The translations under genes were made by a program, and so were the position numbers. Below, piece by piece: positions 1-5,557 of a stretch of DNA of 5,784 bases; the stretch's first letter is position 1; each line of letters opens with the position of its first letter. Below the pieces are notes generated by a model, which searched no databases, was not told the origin of the DNA, and saw nothing but the letters and a program-made list of their open reading frames with translations. Source of the stretch: Planctomycetota bacterium (GTDB lineage: Bacteria; Planctomycetota; PUPC01); assembly GCA_003559755.1 (NCBI GenBank), contig PWKM01000291.1:1-5784 (forward strand), written 5' to 3'.

Positions 1-256
1 CGTGTTCGCCTACCGGGAAGAAGGCAGCCCCGTCCCCATGCAGGTCACACTCGGGCTCGTGATGTCCGGCGCCATCGGCAATGTGTTCGATCGGGTGGCG
101 TTCGGCTACGTGCGCGACTTTATCGAAGTGTACTACTGGCCGGGGACGGCCTGGCCCGCCTTCAACGTCGCCGACATCGCCATCGTTGTCGGGGCCGGCG
201 GACTTCTCGTTTATGCGTTGTTCTTCGCCCCGCAACCGACCAAAAACAAGGGCTGA
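1..256 (+). CDS. lspA: Signal peptidase II (lipoprotein signal peptidase), C-terminal part, 5' end outside window
   Basis: LspA is the inner-membrane aspartyl protease that removes the signal peptide from diacylglyceryl-modified prolipoproteins. About 84 C-terminal residues are visible. The reading frame is open to the left edge, so the GTG at base 2 is not a supported start; the full protein is usually about 150-200 residues. Both catalytic-aspartate blocks are present: GAIGNVFDR (visible residues 23-31, Asp30) and FNVADIAIVVG (residues 54-64, Asp58). The linking FGYVRDFIEVYY segment and the WPAFNVAD run are characteristic. A hydrophobic stretch at about residues 59-76 is the last transmembrane helix, followed by a short tail with two lysines (PQPTKNKG) that would sit on the cytoplasmic side. 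The stop lies 3 nt before cysK, which implies one transcript. Any promoter is upstream of the window. The family call is secure. Confidence 0.95.
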   Translation, partial: VFAYREEGSPVPMQVTLGLVMSGAIGNVFDRVAFGYVRDFIEVYYWPGTAWPAFNVADIAIVVGAGGLLVYALFFAPQPTKNKG

Positions 257-259
257 CGG

Positions 260-1165
260 ATGGAATACTACACAAACATACTGAACGCCATCGGCAACAC
301 CCCGCTCCTCGACCTGACCCGGATTTCCGACGGGAGGGTTTTTGCCAAGGCCGAATACCTGAACCCGGGCGGCAGCATCAAGGACCGAGTGGCAAAATAC
401 CTGATCGAACAGGCCGAGAGCAGCGGCGAGCTGAGGCCGGGCATGACCATCGCCGAGGCCACCTCGGGCAACACCGGCATCGGGGTCACCTTGATCGGCA
501 TCCACAAGGGCTACCAGGTCGTCATCGTCATGCCCGAGGACATGAGCGAAGAGCGAAAGAAGATCATCCGGGCGCTGGGAGCGAAACTCTTCCTCACCCC
601 CGCCGAGAAGAGCATCTCCGGCGCCGTCGACCAGCTCGAGAAGATGCTCGGCGAGAACGATGATATGTGGCCGGTCCGCCAGTTCGAGAACCCGCTCAAC
701 CCGGAGGCACACTACCTGACCACCGGGCCGGAGATCTGGAGGCAGATGGAGGGCAACGTCGCCGCGTTCGTCGCCGGCGTGGGCAGCGGGGGCACCCTCG
801 GCGGGGTCGGCCGGTTCCTGAAGGAACACAACTCCGACATCCTCACCGTCGCGGTCGAGCCGGCCAACTCGGCCGCGTTGCTCGGCCACGAGCCGGGCCT
901 GCACAAGATACAGGGGATCGGCGACGGGTTCGTGCCGCCGGTCCTCGACACGTCGCTCATCGACGAGGTGATCACCGTCACAGACGACGACGCCATCGAG
1001 ACCACCCGCCGGCTGGCCCGCCTCGAGGGCGCCCTGGTCGGCACGTCCTCCGGGGCGAACGTCTGGGCGGCGCTCCAGGTCGCCGAGAAGCTCGGCCCGG
1101 GCAAGAACATCGTCACCGTGTTCCCCGACCGAGCAGAACGCTACTTCAGCACCAGCTTGATCTGA
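260..1165 (+). CDS. cysK: Cysteine synthase (O-acetylserine sulfhydrylase), PLP-dependent
   Basis: Catalyses O-acetyl-L-serine plus sulfide to L-cysteine plus acetate in the cytoplasm, the last step of cysteine synthesis. It is a fold-type II PLP enzyme of 301 residues, normal for the family. Visible landmarks are IGNTPLL near the N-terminus, the PLP Schiff-base lysine in GGSIKDR (Lys41), the substrate loop TSGNTG (68-73), the PLP phosphate loop GVGSGGT (173-179), HKIQGIGDGFVP (215-226), the GTSSGAN segment near the PLP ring nitrogen (261-267), and the C-terminal ERYFST signature. The VAVEP, HKIQGIG and SSGA blocks fit CysK better than CysM, but the NPGGSIKDR lysine block resembles the CysK/CBS-like branch, so substrate preference (sulfide, thiosulfate or a beta-synthase role) is not settled. 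The ATG lies 3 nt after the lspA stop. The AAGGG of the preceding gene end (248-252) is its only, weak, Shine-Dalgarno candidate, which suggests translational coupling. A probable terminator follows. Confidence 0.93.
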   Translation: MEYYTNILNAIGNTPLLDLTRISDGRVFAKAEYLNPGGSIKDRVAKYLIEQAESSGELRPGMTIAEATSGNTGIGVTLIGIHKGYQVVIVMPEDMSEERKKIIRALGAKLFLTPAEKSISGAVDQLEKMLGENDDMWPVRQFENPLNPEAHYLTTGPEIWRQMEGNVAAFVAGVGSGGTLGGVGRFLKEHNSDILTVAVEPANSAALLGHEPGLHKIQGIGDGFVPPVLDTSLIDEVITVTDDDAIETTRRLARLEGALVGTSSGANVWAALQVAEKLGPGKNIVTVFPDRAERYFSTSLI

Positions 1166-1204
1166 ACGGTCGGCGCCCGCCCCCGGCTGCCGCGAACTCG
1201 GTCA

Positions 1205-1245
1205 GGCGGGCCTGCTCGACACTGCACCGGCAGTCCGCCCGTTTT
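1205..1245 (+). terminator. Probable intrinsic terminator of the lspA-cysK operon
   Basis: GGCGGGC (1205-1211) can pair with GTCCGCC (1233-1239), including one G-T pair. With C1212 bulged, TGC (1213-1215) pairs with GCA (1230-1232). An alternative inner hairpin, ACTGC/GCAGT with a 4-nt ACCG loop (1221-1234), is also possible. A short TTTT tract (1242-1245) follows after CG. The element lies 40 nt after the cysK stop, where a terminator is expected. The T-run is short, so efficiency may be modest. Confidence 0.55.
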
Positions 1246-1272
1246 GCCCTCCGCCTTACCGTGCGCTATAAT
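1244..1272 (+). promoter_or_regulatory. Sigma70-type promoter of the sulfatase gene
   Basis: A perfect -10 hexamer TATAAT (1267-1272) lies 17 bp after a -35-like TTGCCC (1244-1249, 4 of 6 matches). Transcription would start near 1279, giving a leader of about 19 nt that contains the ribosome-binding site. The -35 overlaps the last bases of the upstream terminator T-run. The AT-rich hexamer stands out in GC-rich surroundings, and its spacing to the gene is sensible. Confidence 0.7.
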
Positions 1273-1297
1273 CCGCCCGACTTGAGAGGACTGCCTG

Positions 1298-2662
1298 ATG
1301 ACCGATCGACCGAACATCCTGTTTATCTGCGACGACCAGCACCGCCACGATTTCCTGGGCTGCGCCGGGGCCGACTTCGTGAACACCCCGAACCTGGACC
1401 GGCTGGCCCGGCGGGGCGTGCGGTTCTCGCATTGTGTCACCAACAGCCCGCTGTGCGCCCCGGCGCGTATCGGGCTGGCCACCGGCCTGCAGCCGTGTCA
1501 CCTCGGCGGGCTCGACAACCACGTCTACCTGCCGGGCTCGGCAACCACATACTACCAGCGTCTGCGCGACCATGGCTATCGCGTCGGATGTGTGGGCAAG
1601 ATCGACCTGGCGAAGCCGGACCGATATAACGGGCGGTATGGAGACCGACCGTGCACCTTCGGATATGGGTTCACCCACCCTGAGGAGTGCGAGGGGAAGA
1701 TGCACGCCAGCAGTTCGCCCACCCCGCTCGGCCCTTACGGCTATTGGCTGCAGGAACAGGGCCTGTTCGAAACGTTCCGCCGGGACTATCAGGACCGCCG
1801 CAGTGCCGGCTGGGTGAAGGGCGCTTCGCACGACTCGGCGCTGCCGACCGAGGCGTTCGAGGACTGCTACGTGGGCCGGAGAGCGGTCGAGTGGCTGCAG
1901 AACGTGCCCGCCGATTTCCCCTGGCACTACTTCGTCAGCTTCGTCGGACCGCACGATCCATTCGACCCGCCGACCGAATACGCCGAACGGTACCGGACGG
2001 CCGACATGCCGCCAGCCATCCGGGACTCGCTCGAGGACAAGCCCCGATGGGTGCGGGAAAGGCGGAGGGAGATGAGCGACGAGGAGATCGCGGCGACCCG
2101 CCGCCAGTACTGCGCGCTGATCGAGATCATCGATGACTACACGGGACGGATGCTCAATGCGCTCGAGAGTCGGGGGCTGCTGGACAATACCGTGGTGGTC
2201 TTCGCCAGTGACCACGGCGAGATGCTCGGCGACCACGGCCTGTACACCAAGCACGTGCCCTACGAACCGTCCGTTCGAGTTCCGCTGATCGTCGCCGGGC
2301 CGGGCATCGAAGCCGGGACGACCGCCGATTCCCTCGTCGAGCTCAATGACGTGAACCCGACGATCTGCGAGCTGGCCGGCCTTCCCCGGCAGGAGGGGAT
2401 TGACGCCCGGTCGTTCGCCCCGGTGCTGCGCGGCGAATCGACCGAGCACCGCAGCGACGCGGTCAGCGCCCTGCGCGAGTTCCGCCTCATCCGCACCCGC
2501 ACACACAAGCTGGTCGAGCATTCCAGCGGCGAACACGAGTTGTTCGACCTGGATACAGACCCGGACGAGCTCCAGAATATCGCGGACAGGGAGCGTGGGC
2601 TGGTCGGGGACCTCCATAATCGGATGCAGGAACGCTACAACGAACTTCAGTGGCGTTGGTGA
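1298..2662 (+). CDS. Sulfatase (type I, formylglycine-dependent), no export signal
   Basis: A 454-residue member of the type I sulfatase/alkaline phosphatase superfamily, which hydrolyses sulfate esters using a Ca2+ ion and a formylglycine made from cysteine. Visible parts: the metal-binding start NILFICDDQ (Asp12, Asp13); the sulfatase signature CAPAR with Cys53 as the formylglycine precursor, ending in LATG; GKIDLAKPD with Lys101; PHDPFDPP (His219); ASDHGEMLGDHG with metal/sulfate ligands Asp305 and His306 and a following Lys318; and the typical C-terminal ELFDLDTDPDELQNIAD. The start is fixed by GAGAGGA (1284-1290), 7 nt before ATG, and the protein core begins at residue 4, so there is no signal peptide or lipobox and the enzyme is predicted cytosolic. 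Position 103, after Lys101, is Asp where many sulfatases have His (GKWH). The substrate cannot be told from sequence. No formylglycine-generating enzyme is encoded nearby. It is convergent with the next gene, 54 bp apart. Confidence 0.93.
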   Translation: MTDRPNILFICDDQHRHDFLGCAGADFVNTPNLDRLARRGVRFSHCVTNSPLCAPARIGLATGLQPCHLGGLDNHVYLPGSATTYYQRLRDHGYRVGCVGKIDLAKPDRYNGRYGDRPCTFGYGFTHPEECEGKMHASSSPTPLGPYGYWLQEQGLFETFRRDYQDRRSAGWVKGASHDSALPTEAFEDCYVGRRAVEWLQNVPADFPWHYFVSFVGPHDPFDPPTEYAERYRTADMPPAIRDSLEDKPRWVRERRREMSDEEIAATRRQYCALIEIIDDYTGRMLNALESRGLLDNTVVVFASDHGEMLGDHGLYTKHVPYEPSVRVPLIVAGPGIEAGTTADSLVELNDVNPTICELAGLPRQEGIDARSFAPVLRGESTEHRSDAVSALREFRLIRTRTHKLVEHSSGEHELFDLDTDPDELQNIADRERGLVGDLHNRMQERYNELQWRW

Positions 2663-2716
2663 GGGCCGCCCGGGGGCCTGAGCCGCTGGCGGGCCGGACA
2701 CTGGCGGACTCGGTGG

Positions 2717-3799
2717 TCATACGCTGAGGACGGTGGGGTCGCCTTCGTCCGCTCCGCCCGCCCAAACCATCAGCGTCCCCTCGCCCGGACACTGCCCGAC
2801 CGTGGCCAGCGTACTCGATAGCGAAGTGCCCACTTCCACCTTGTCCTGGGTGACCGCCGCCAACTGCCTCGAGCAGGTCTCGAGTTCGAGCGGCGGTGAC
2901 AGCTCGCCGAGCTTCTCGCCCAGCTTCTGGTACCGCCACCGTGTGTTCTCCAACCATTTTCCGACGAATTCGATCCGCCGGAGCTCGTCGGACAGGTAGT
3001 GGTTGGTATGGACGAACACGCCGTCCTCGACGACCGTCCGGTGTGTCCTGGCGGCCGTGGTCTCGATGTTCAGCGCCGTGTTCCCGTCGGCCGCGTAGAA
3101 AAAGTGGCCCGAGGCGCGGGGCGTTCGTTCGATGACGTAAATCGCGTCCTCGGCGGACGAGCACGTGAGCGCCCGGGTGATGGCGAACAGGTAGTTGACG
3201 CCGGGCCGGGCGTCGGTCGGGATCAGGTTCGTGTTGCCCACCGCCACCCCCTCGGAGTTCATCCCGATGAGGCACAGGCAGCCGGTGGTGGTCAGGCAAA
3301 CGGTCTCCGGGGCATCGATCGGTTTTCTGCGGACGAGCACCAGGAACGGCCGGGTGTTTTCGGTCATGTCCCAGGTCTGGCCGACGATGGGGCGATGGTC
3401 GCGGGCCAGGTCGGCCGGGACGAGGAACGCCGAGCATTCGCCGGTGTGTTCGGACGGGGCGTCAGCCGGCCCCGCGAACAGGACGATGTCGCGGAGGTCG
3501 GTATAGCCGTTCCCGATCAGCAATTCCTCGACGGCGAGGTCCGCCGCCCGGGCGATCCCGCAGAACTCCGACCAGATCGCCGCGTCAAACGACTCGTGAG
3601 CGGCGACCGTCCGGCCGATGCTCTCCAGGATGGAGCGGCGTGAGACGGCCCGGTCCGGGGCGTGCCGCCCGATAAAGCGAATCAGGTTTTCGATCCGCGA
3701 TTCGGTCAACTGCCGGGTCTCTTCCTTGAACGCTTCCCCGAACGCCTCGCCCATCTCCTCGGGCGAGCCGCTCAACTCGATTATCGGAATGTCGGACAT
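2717..3799 (-). CDS. C45-family autoproteolytic acyltransferase/hydrolase (Ntn fold)
   Basis: A 360-residue protein resembling peptidase family C45 (acyl-CoA:6-aminopenicillanate acyltransferase-like Ntn hydrolases). Such proteins cut themselves before a cysteine, which becomes the N-terminal nucleophile of the beta subunit and then cleaves or transfers an amide-linked acyl group. Visible features: an N-terminal SGSPEEMGEAFGEAF block (10-24); GECSAFLV, where Cys122 is the probable nucleophile; the following IVGQTWDM (138-145); NSEGVAVGNTNL (181-192), the usual core strand; and HTNHYL (264-269, Asn266). Cleavage would give chains of about 121 and 239 residues. The start at 3799 is chosen because AAAGGAG lies 8 nt upstream; the frame stays open 50 codons further, but that stretch is Pro/Ala-rich and covers the promoter. 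There is no signal peptide, so it is probably cytosolic. Penicillin need not be the substrate, because bacterial members have diverse and mostly unknown ones. It is divergent from the ADP-ribosylglycohydrolase gene. Confidence 0.88.
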   Translation of the reverse strand: MSDIPIIELSGSPEEMGEAFGEAFKEETRQLTESRIENLIRFIGRHAPDRAVSRRSILESIGRTVAAHESFDAAIWSEFCGIARAADLAVEELLIGNGYTDLRDIVLFAGPADAPSEHTGECSAFLVPADLARDHRPIVGQTWDMTENTRPFLVLVRRKPIDAPETVCLTTTGCLCLIGMNSEGVAVGNTNLIPTDARPGVNYLFAITRALTCSSAEDAIYVIERTPRASGHFFYAADGNTALNIETTAARTHRTVVEDGVFVHTNHYLSDELRRIEFVGKWLENTRWRYQKLGEKLGELSPPLELETCSRQLAAVTQDKVEVGTSLSSTLATVGQCPGEGTLMVWAGGADEGDPTVLSV

Positions 3800-3807
3800 A
3801 TAGAAAA

Positions 3808-3814
3808 CTCCTTT
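3808..3814 (-). promoter_or_regulatory. Ribosome-binding site that sets the C45 gene start
   Basis: On the minus strand this reads AAAGGAG, a near-perfect Shine-Dalgarno, 8 nt before the ATG ending at 3799. It rules out the longer in-frame start at 3949. Confidence 0.85.
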
Positions 3815-3821
3815 CGGCCCC

Positions 3822-3850
3822 GTTTTACAGGCCGGGGCCGGGGCTGTCAA
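3822..3850 (-). promoter_or_regulatory. Sigma70-type promoter of the C45 hydrolase gene
   Basis: On the minus strand a perfect -35 TTGACA (3850-3845) is followed after 17 bp by TAAAAC (3827-3822, 4 of 6 matches to TATAAT). The predicted transcript start near 3815 falls just before the Shine-Dalgarno, giving a leader of only about 16 nt. The 17-bp spacer is almost entirely G and C (GGCC/CCGG runs). Confidence 0.6.
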
Positions 3851-3880
3851 TGGAAGCCGCGTCCGACTTGGCCCGCCGGC

Positions 3881-3910
3881 TTGACAGCGCCGCGTCCCCG
3901 GTGTTACAAC
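3881..3910 (+). promoter_or_regulatory. Probable promoter of the ADP-ribosylglycohydrolase gene
   Basis: A perfect -35 TTGACA (3881-3886) is followed after 18 bp by TACAAC (3905-3910, 4 of 6 matches). The start would be near 3917, with a leader of about 49 nt. That leader contains a small GC-rich inverted repeat (GCCGG/CCGGC, 3921-3925 and 3933-3937). The -10 is weaker than in the other promoters here. Confidence 0.5.
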
Positions 3911-3952
3911 AGCGCACGAGGCCGGTCCGGGGCCGGCAGACGGGGTCATTTT

Positions 3953-3957
3953 GGAGG
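3953..3957 (+). promoter_or_regulatory. Ribosome-binding site that sets the ADP-ribosylglycohydrolase start
   Basis: GGAGG lies 8 nt before the ATG at 3966, the expected spacing. The in-frame TTG at 3951 precedes and touches this site, so it cannot be the start. Confidence 0.85.
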
Positions 3958-3965
3958 ATCAGACA

Positions 3966-4751
3966 ATGCTTGGGGCGATCGCGGGCGACATCATCGGCTC
4001 GATCTATGAGTGGGCGCCGATCAAGACGAAGGAGTTCCCGCTGTTCAAAGAGCAGTGTTTCTTCACCGACGACACGGTGCTGACCGTGGCCGTGGCGTCG
4101 GCCATCCTGGACGCAGGCGACTATCGCGATGCCCTGCTCGAGTTCGGGCGCCGATATCCCGATTCCGGGTACGGCGGCTCGTTCGGCGTATGGCTGCATT
4201 CGGCCGACCCCCAGCCGTACAACAGTTGGGGCAACGGATCGGCGATGCGGGTCAGCCCCGTCGGCTTCGCGTTCGACACCCGGGAGGAGGTCCTGGGCGA
4301 GGCGGAGCGAACGGCGGCGGTCTCCCACAACCACCCCGAGGGTATCAAGGGGGCACAGGCGACCGCCCTGGCCATCTGGATGGGCCGGAACGGCCGGTCG
4401 AAGGATGAGATTCGCGACGCGGTCAGCGACTCCTTCGGATACGACCTGGCCCGGTCGGTTGACGAGATTCGCCCGACATACGAGTTTGACGAGTCCTGCC
4501 AGAGGACCGTCCCCGAGGCGATCATCGCCTTCCTCGATTCGGAGTCCTGGGAAGACGCGGTCCGCAACGCCATCTCGCTCGGCGGAGACAGCGATACACT
4601 CGCCTGCATCACCGGGGGCGTCGCCGAGGCGTTCTACGGCCCGGTCTCCGAAGACATCTGCCGGGAAGTGCGGGACCGCATGACGCCGGACCTGTGGGAG
4701 GCGACCGAACGGTTCGGGGCCAGGGTCTGGCCCGGCGAGAAGGGGAACTGA
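3966..4751 (+). CDS. ADP-ribosylglycohydrolase family protein (DraG/ARH-like)
   Basis: A 261-residue protein of the ADP-ribosylglycohydrolase (ARH/DraG) superfamily, all-helical enzymes that use two Mg2+ ions to remove ADP-ribose from proteins or small molecules. Motifs in order: GAIAGDIIGS (3-12); FTDDT (33-37), the first metal-binding set with Asp35 and Asp36; SWGNGSAMR (87-95); SHNHPEGIKGAQATA (from 120); and LGGDSDT (205-211), whose Asp208 and Asp210 supply the second metal set. The length fits a single-domain member. Translation starts at the ATG with GGAGG 8 nt before it. There is no signal peptide or membrane segment, so it is cytosolic. No ADP-ribosyltransferase, macrodomain or nitrogenase gene lies nearby, so a DraG role is not supported and the substrate stays unknown (arginine-ADP-ribose, other linkages or a free ADP-ribosyl compound). 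It is divergent from the C45 gene and convergent with def, 88 bp apart. Confidence 0.92.
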   Translation: MLGAIAGDIIGSIYEWAPIKTKEFPLFKEQCFFTDDTVLTVAVASAILDAGDYRDALLEFGRRYPDSGYGGSFGVWLHSADPQPYNSWGNGSAMRVSPVGFAFDTREEVLGEAERTAAVSHNHPEGIKGAQATALAIWMGRNGRSKDEIRDAVSDSFGYDLARSVDEIRPTYEFDESCQRTVPEAIIAFLDSESWEDAVRNAISLGGDSDTLACITGGVAEAFYGPVSEDICREVRDRMTPDLWEATERFGARVWPGEKGN

Positions 4752-4839
4752 TTGCCCGCCGTGCCGATGGAGCCGATGCCGGCCGGGTCAATCGAATCGA
4801 GTGTGTGGAGGGGAGGCCATCATTCCGCCGGTCGGTGTG

Positions 4840-5343
4840 TCAGCCGGCGAACTCTTTCTCCAACTGTTTGAGCTGCGGCCTGAGCAGCATCTGCTTTGCA
4901 TGGTTCAGCCGATCGATGAACATCCGTCCGTCGAGGTGGTCGATCTCGTGCTGGAGGCATCGGGACTCGAGCCCGCCCGCGTCGATGTTGATCTCCTGGC
5001 CGCGCTGGTCGTAGGCATTCACCTTGACGCGCACAGGCCGGAGCACGTCGGCCCGGACGCCGGGGAGGCTCAGGCAGCCCTCTTCCTCGGCCACCTCCGC
5101 CTCGCTCTGATCGACGACCACCGGGTTGATGAGCACCAGCTCGCCGTCGGCATCGCCGGTCACGTTGAGTACGCACAGGCGGATGGACTCGCCGATCTGC
5201 GGCGCGGCCAGCCCGATCCCATCCTCGGCGTACATCGTCTCCAGCATATCGCTCACAAGCGTGAGAAGCTTGCGGTCGATACGCTGCACCGGCTGCGTCC
5301 GACGTCTGAGTACCGGTTCGGGATAGGTGCGAATCTCAAGCAT
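4840..5343 (-). CDS. def: Peptide deformylase
   Basis: Removes the formyl group from the N-terminal Met of nascent proteins at the ribosome, using an Fe2+ (or other divalent) metal. At 167 residues it matches the usual length (E. coli about 169). All three deformylase motifs are intact: GIGLAAPQIG (42-51), EGCLSLPG (88-95, metal ligand Cys90) and QHEIDHLDG (131-139, ligands His132 and His136, catalytic Glu133). The N-terminal IRTYPEPVLR is also typical. The EGCLSLPG form is that of the standard bacterial type I enzymes. The start is supported by AGGAG (5350-5354), 6 nt upstream of the ATG, and by a strong promoter immediately beyond. The usual partner fmt (Met-tRNA formyltransferase) is not next to it in this window; def stands as a single-gene unit with its 3' end facing the ADP-ribosylglycohydrolase gene. 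Confidence 0.97.
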   Translation of the reverse strand: MLEIRTYPEPVLRRRTQPVQRIDRKLLTLVSDMLETMYAEDGIGLAAPQIGESIRLCVLNVTGDADGELVLINPVVVDQSEAEVAEEEGCLSLPGVRADVLRPVRVKVNAYDQRGQEINIDAGGLESRCLQHEIDHLDGRMFIDRLNHAKQMLLRPQLKQLEKEFAG

Positions 5344-5360
5344 ATCTGTCTCCTGCCTTT

Positions 5361-5388
5361 ATTATAGGACACCGCCGGCCCCGGTCAA
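5361..5388 (-). promoter_or_regulatory. Strong sigma70-type promoter of def
   Basis: On the minus strand -35 TTGACC (5388-5383, 5 of 6) is followed after 16 bp by a perfect TATAAT (5366-5361). The predicted start near 5354 coincides with the first base of the Shine-Dalgarno, so the leader would be only about 11 nt. This is the best promoter match in the window, as suits an essential gene. Confidence 0.75.
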
Positions 5389-5557
5389 CTTTTCATTCCG
5401 CTGGCTGAACCGGAGAGACGCCGCCAGGCAGGTCACGGACGCGGGCGTGGCGAAGGAGCAGGGGGCGTTTCCGCAAGCAGCTATCCGGAGAGGGCTCCCG
5501 CCCCGGAACCAAGTCCGAAGGCCAGGGACTCTCGCCTTTCCTTGATTTGGTGCCGCC
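5389..5557. other. Non-coding GC-rich region with repeated words; possible structured RNA or remnant
   Basis: No convincing gene is seen in these 169 bp. The short open frames crossing it on both strands have no ribosome-binding site and run into the def promoter or start, or the next coding region. On the + strand CCGGAGAG occurs twice (5410-5417 and 5485-5492). Each copy is followed by a CGAAGG word (5451-5456 and 5516-5521) and then CAGGG. ACGCC (5418-5422) can pair with GGCGT (5444-5448), and the second GAGAG (5488-5492) with CTCTC (5529-5533). This recalls the layout of tandem glycine-riboswitch aptamers, but required parts are missing, so no RNA family is assigned. Confidence 0.3.

Noticed and set aside
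667..1629. A 320-residue open frame on the + strand across the cysK end and sulfatase start
   Set aside because: It is out of frame with both genes, extremely rich in Arg, Pro and Gly, and crosses the terminator and promoter.
2664..2678. GGCC-flanked GC-rich inverted repeat between the convergent sulfatase and C45 genes
   Set aside because: The stem is short and self-complementary, with no T-run on either strand, so it is not a supportable terminator.
1256..2701. A 481-residue open frame on the minus strand covering the whole sulfatase gene
   Set aside because: It is antisense to a gene with clear motifs, shows no recognisable domain, and is Arg/Pro/Val-rich as expected from the reverse frame of GC-rich coding DNA.
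2487..3437. A 316-residue minus-strand open frame overlapping the C45 gene
   Set aside because: It is a shifted-frame shadow with Arg/Pro/Gly/His-rich composition and no domain. It also runs into the 3' end of the sulfatase gene.
3921..3937. GCCGG/CCGGC hairpin in the ADP-ribosylglycohydrolase leader as an operator or attenuator
   Set aside because: A 5-bp stem with a 7-nt loop is expected by chance in DNA this GC-rich, and nothing else supports a regulatory role.
3800..3949. A 50-residue N-terminal extension of the C45 protein
   Set aside because: It would cover the promoter and Shine-Dalgarno and has a low-complexity Pro/Ala/Gly composition. The ATG at 3799 has an ideal ribosome-binding site.
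3951..3965. TTG start for the ADP-ribosylglycohydrolase
   Set aside because: The GGAGG site lies inside this stretch, directly after the TTG. The ATG at 3966 has correct spacing, and the family motif begins right after it.
4826..4849. CGCCGG/CCGGCG inverted repeat at the end of def
   Set aside because: It is a perfect 6-bp stem, but with a 12-nt loop, part of it inside def, and no T-run on either side.
5318..5530. Cobalamin-riboswitch-like words (AGGTGCGAATC near 5325-5335 and AAGTCCGAAGGCCAGG near 5511-5526)
   Set aside because: The first is simply the reverse of the def N-terminal codons, the conserved central B12-box region is absent, and no + strand gene follows.
5327..5545. A 72-residue + strand open frame across the def start and the intergenic region
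   Set aside because: It starts inside def in antisense, has no ribosome-binding site and carries no recognisable pattern.
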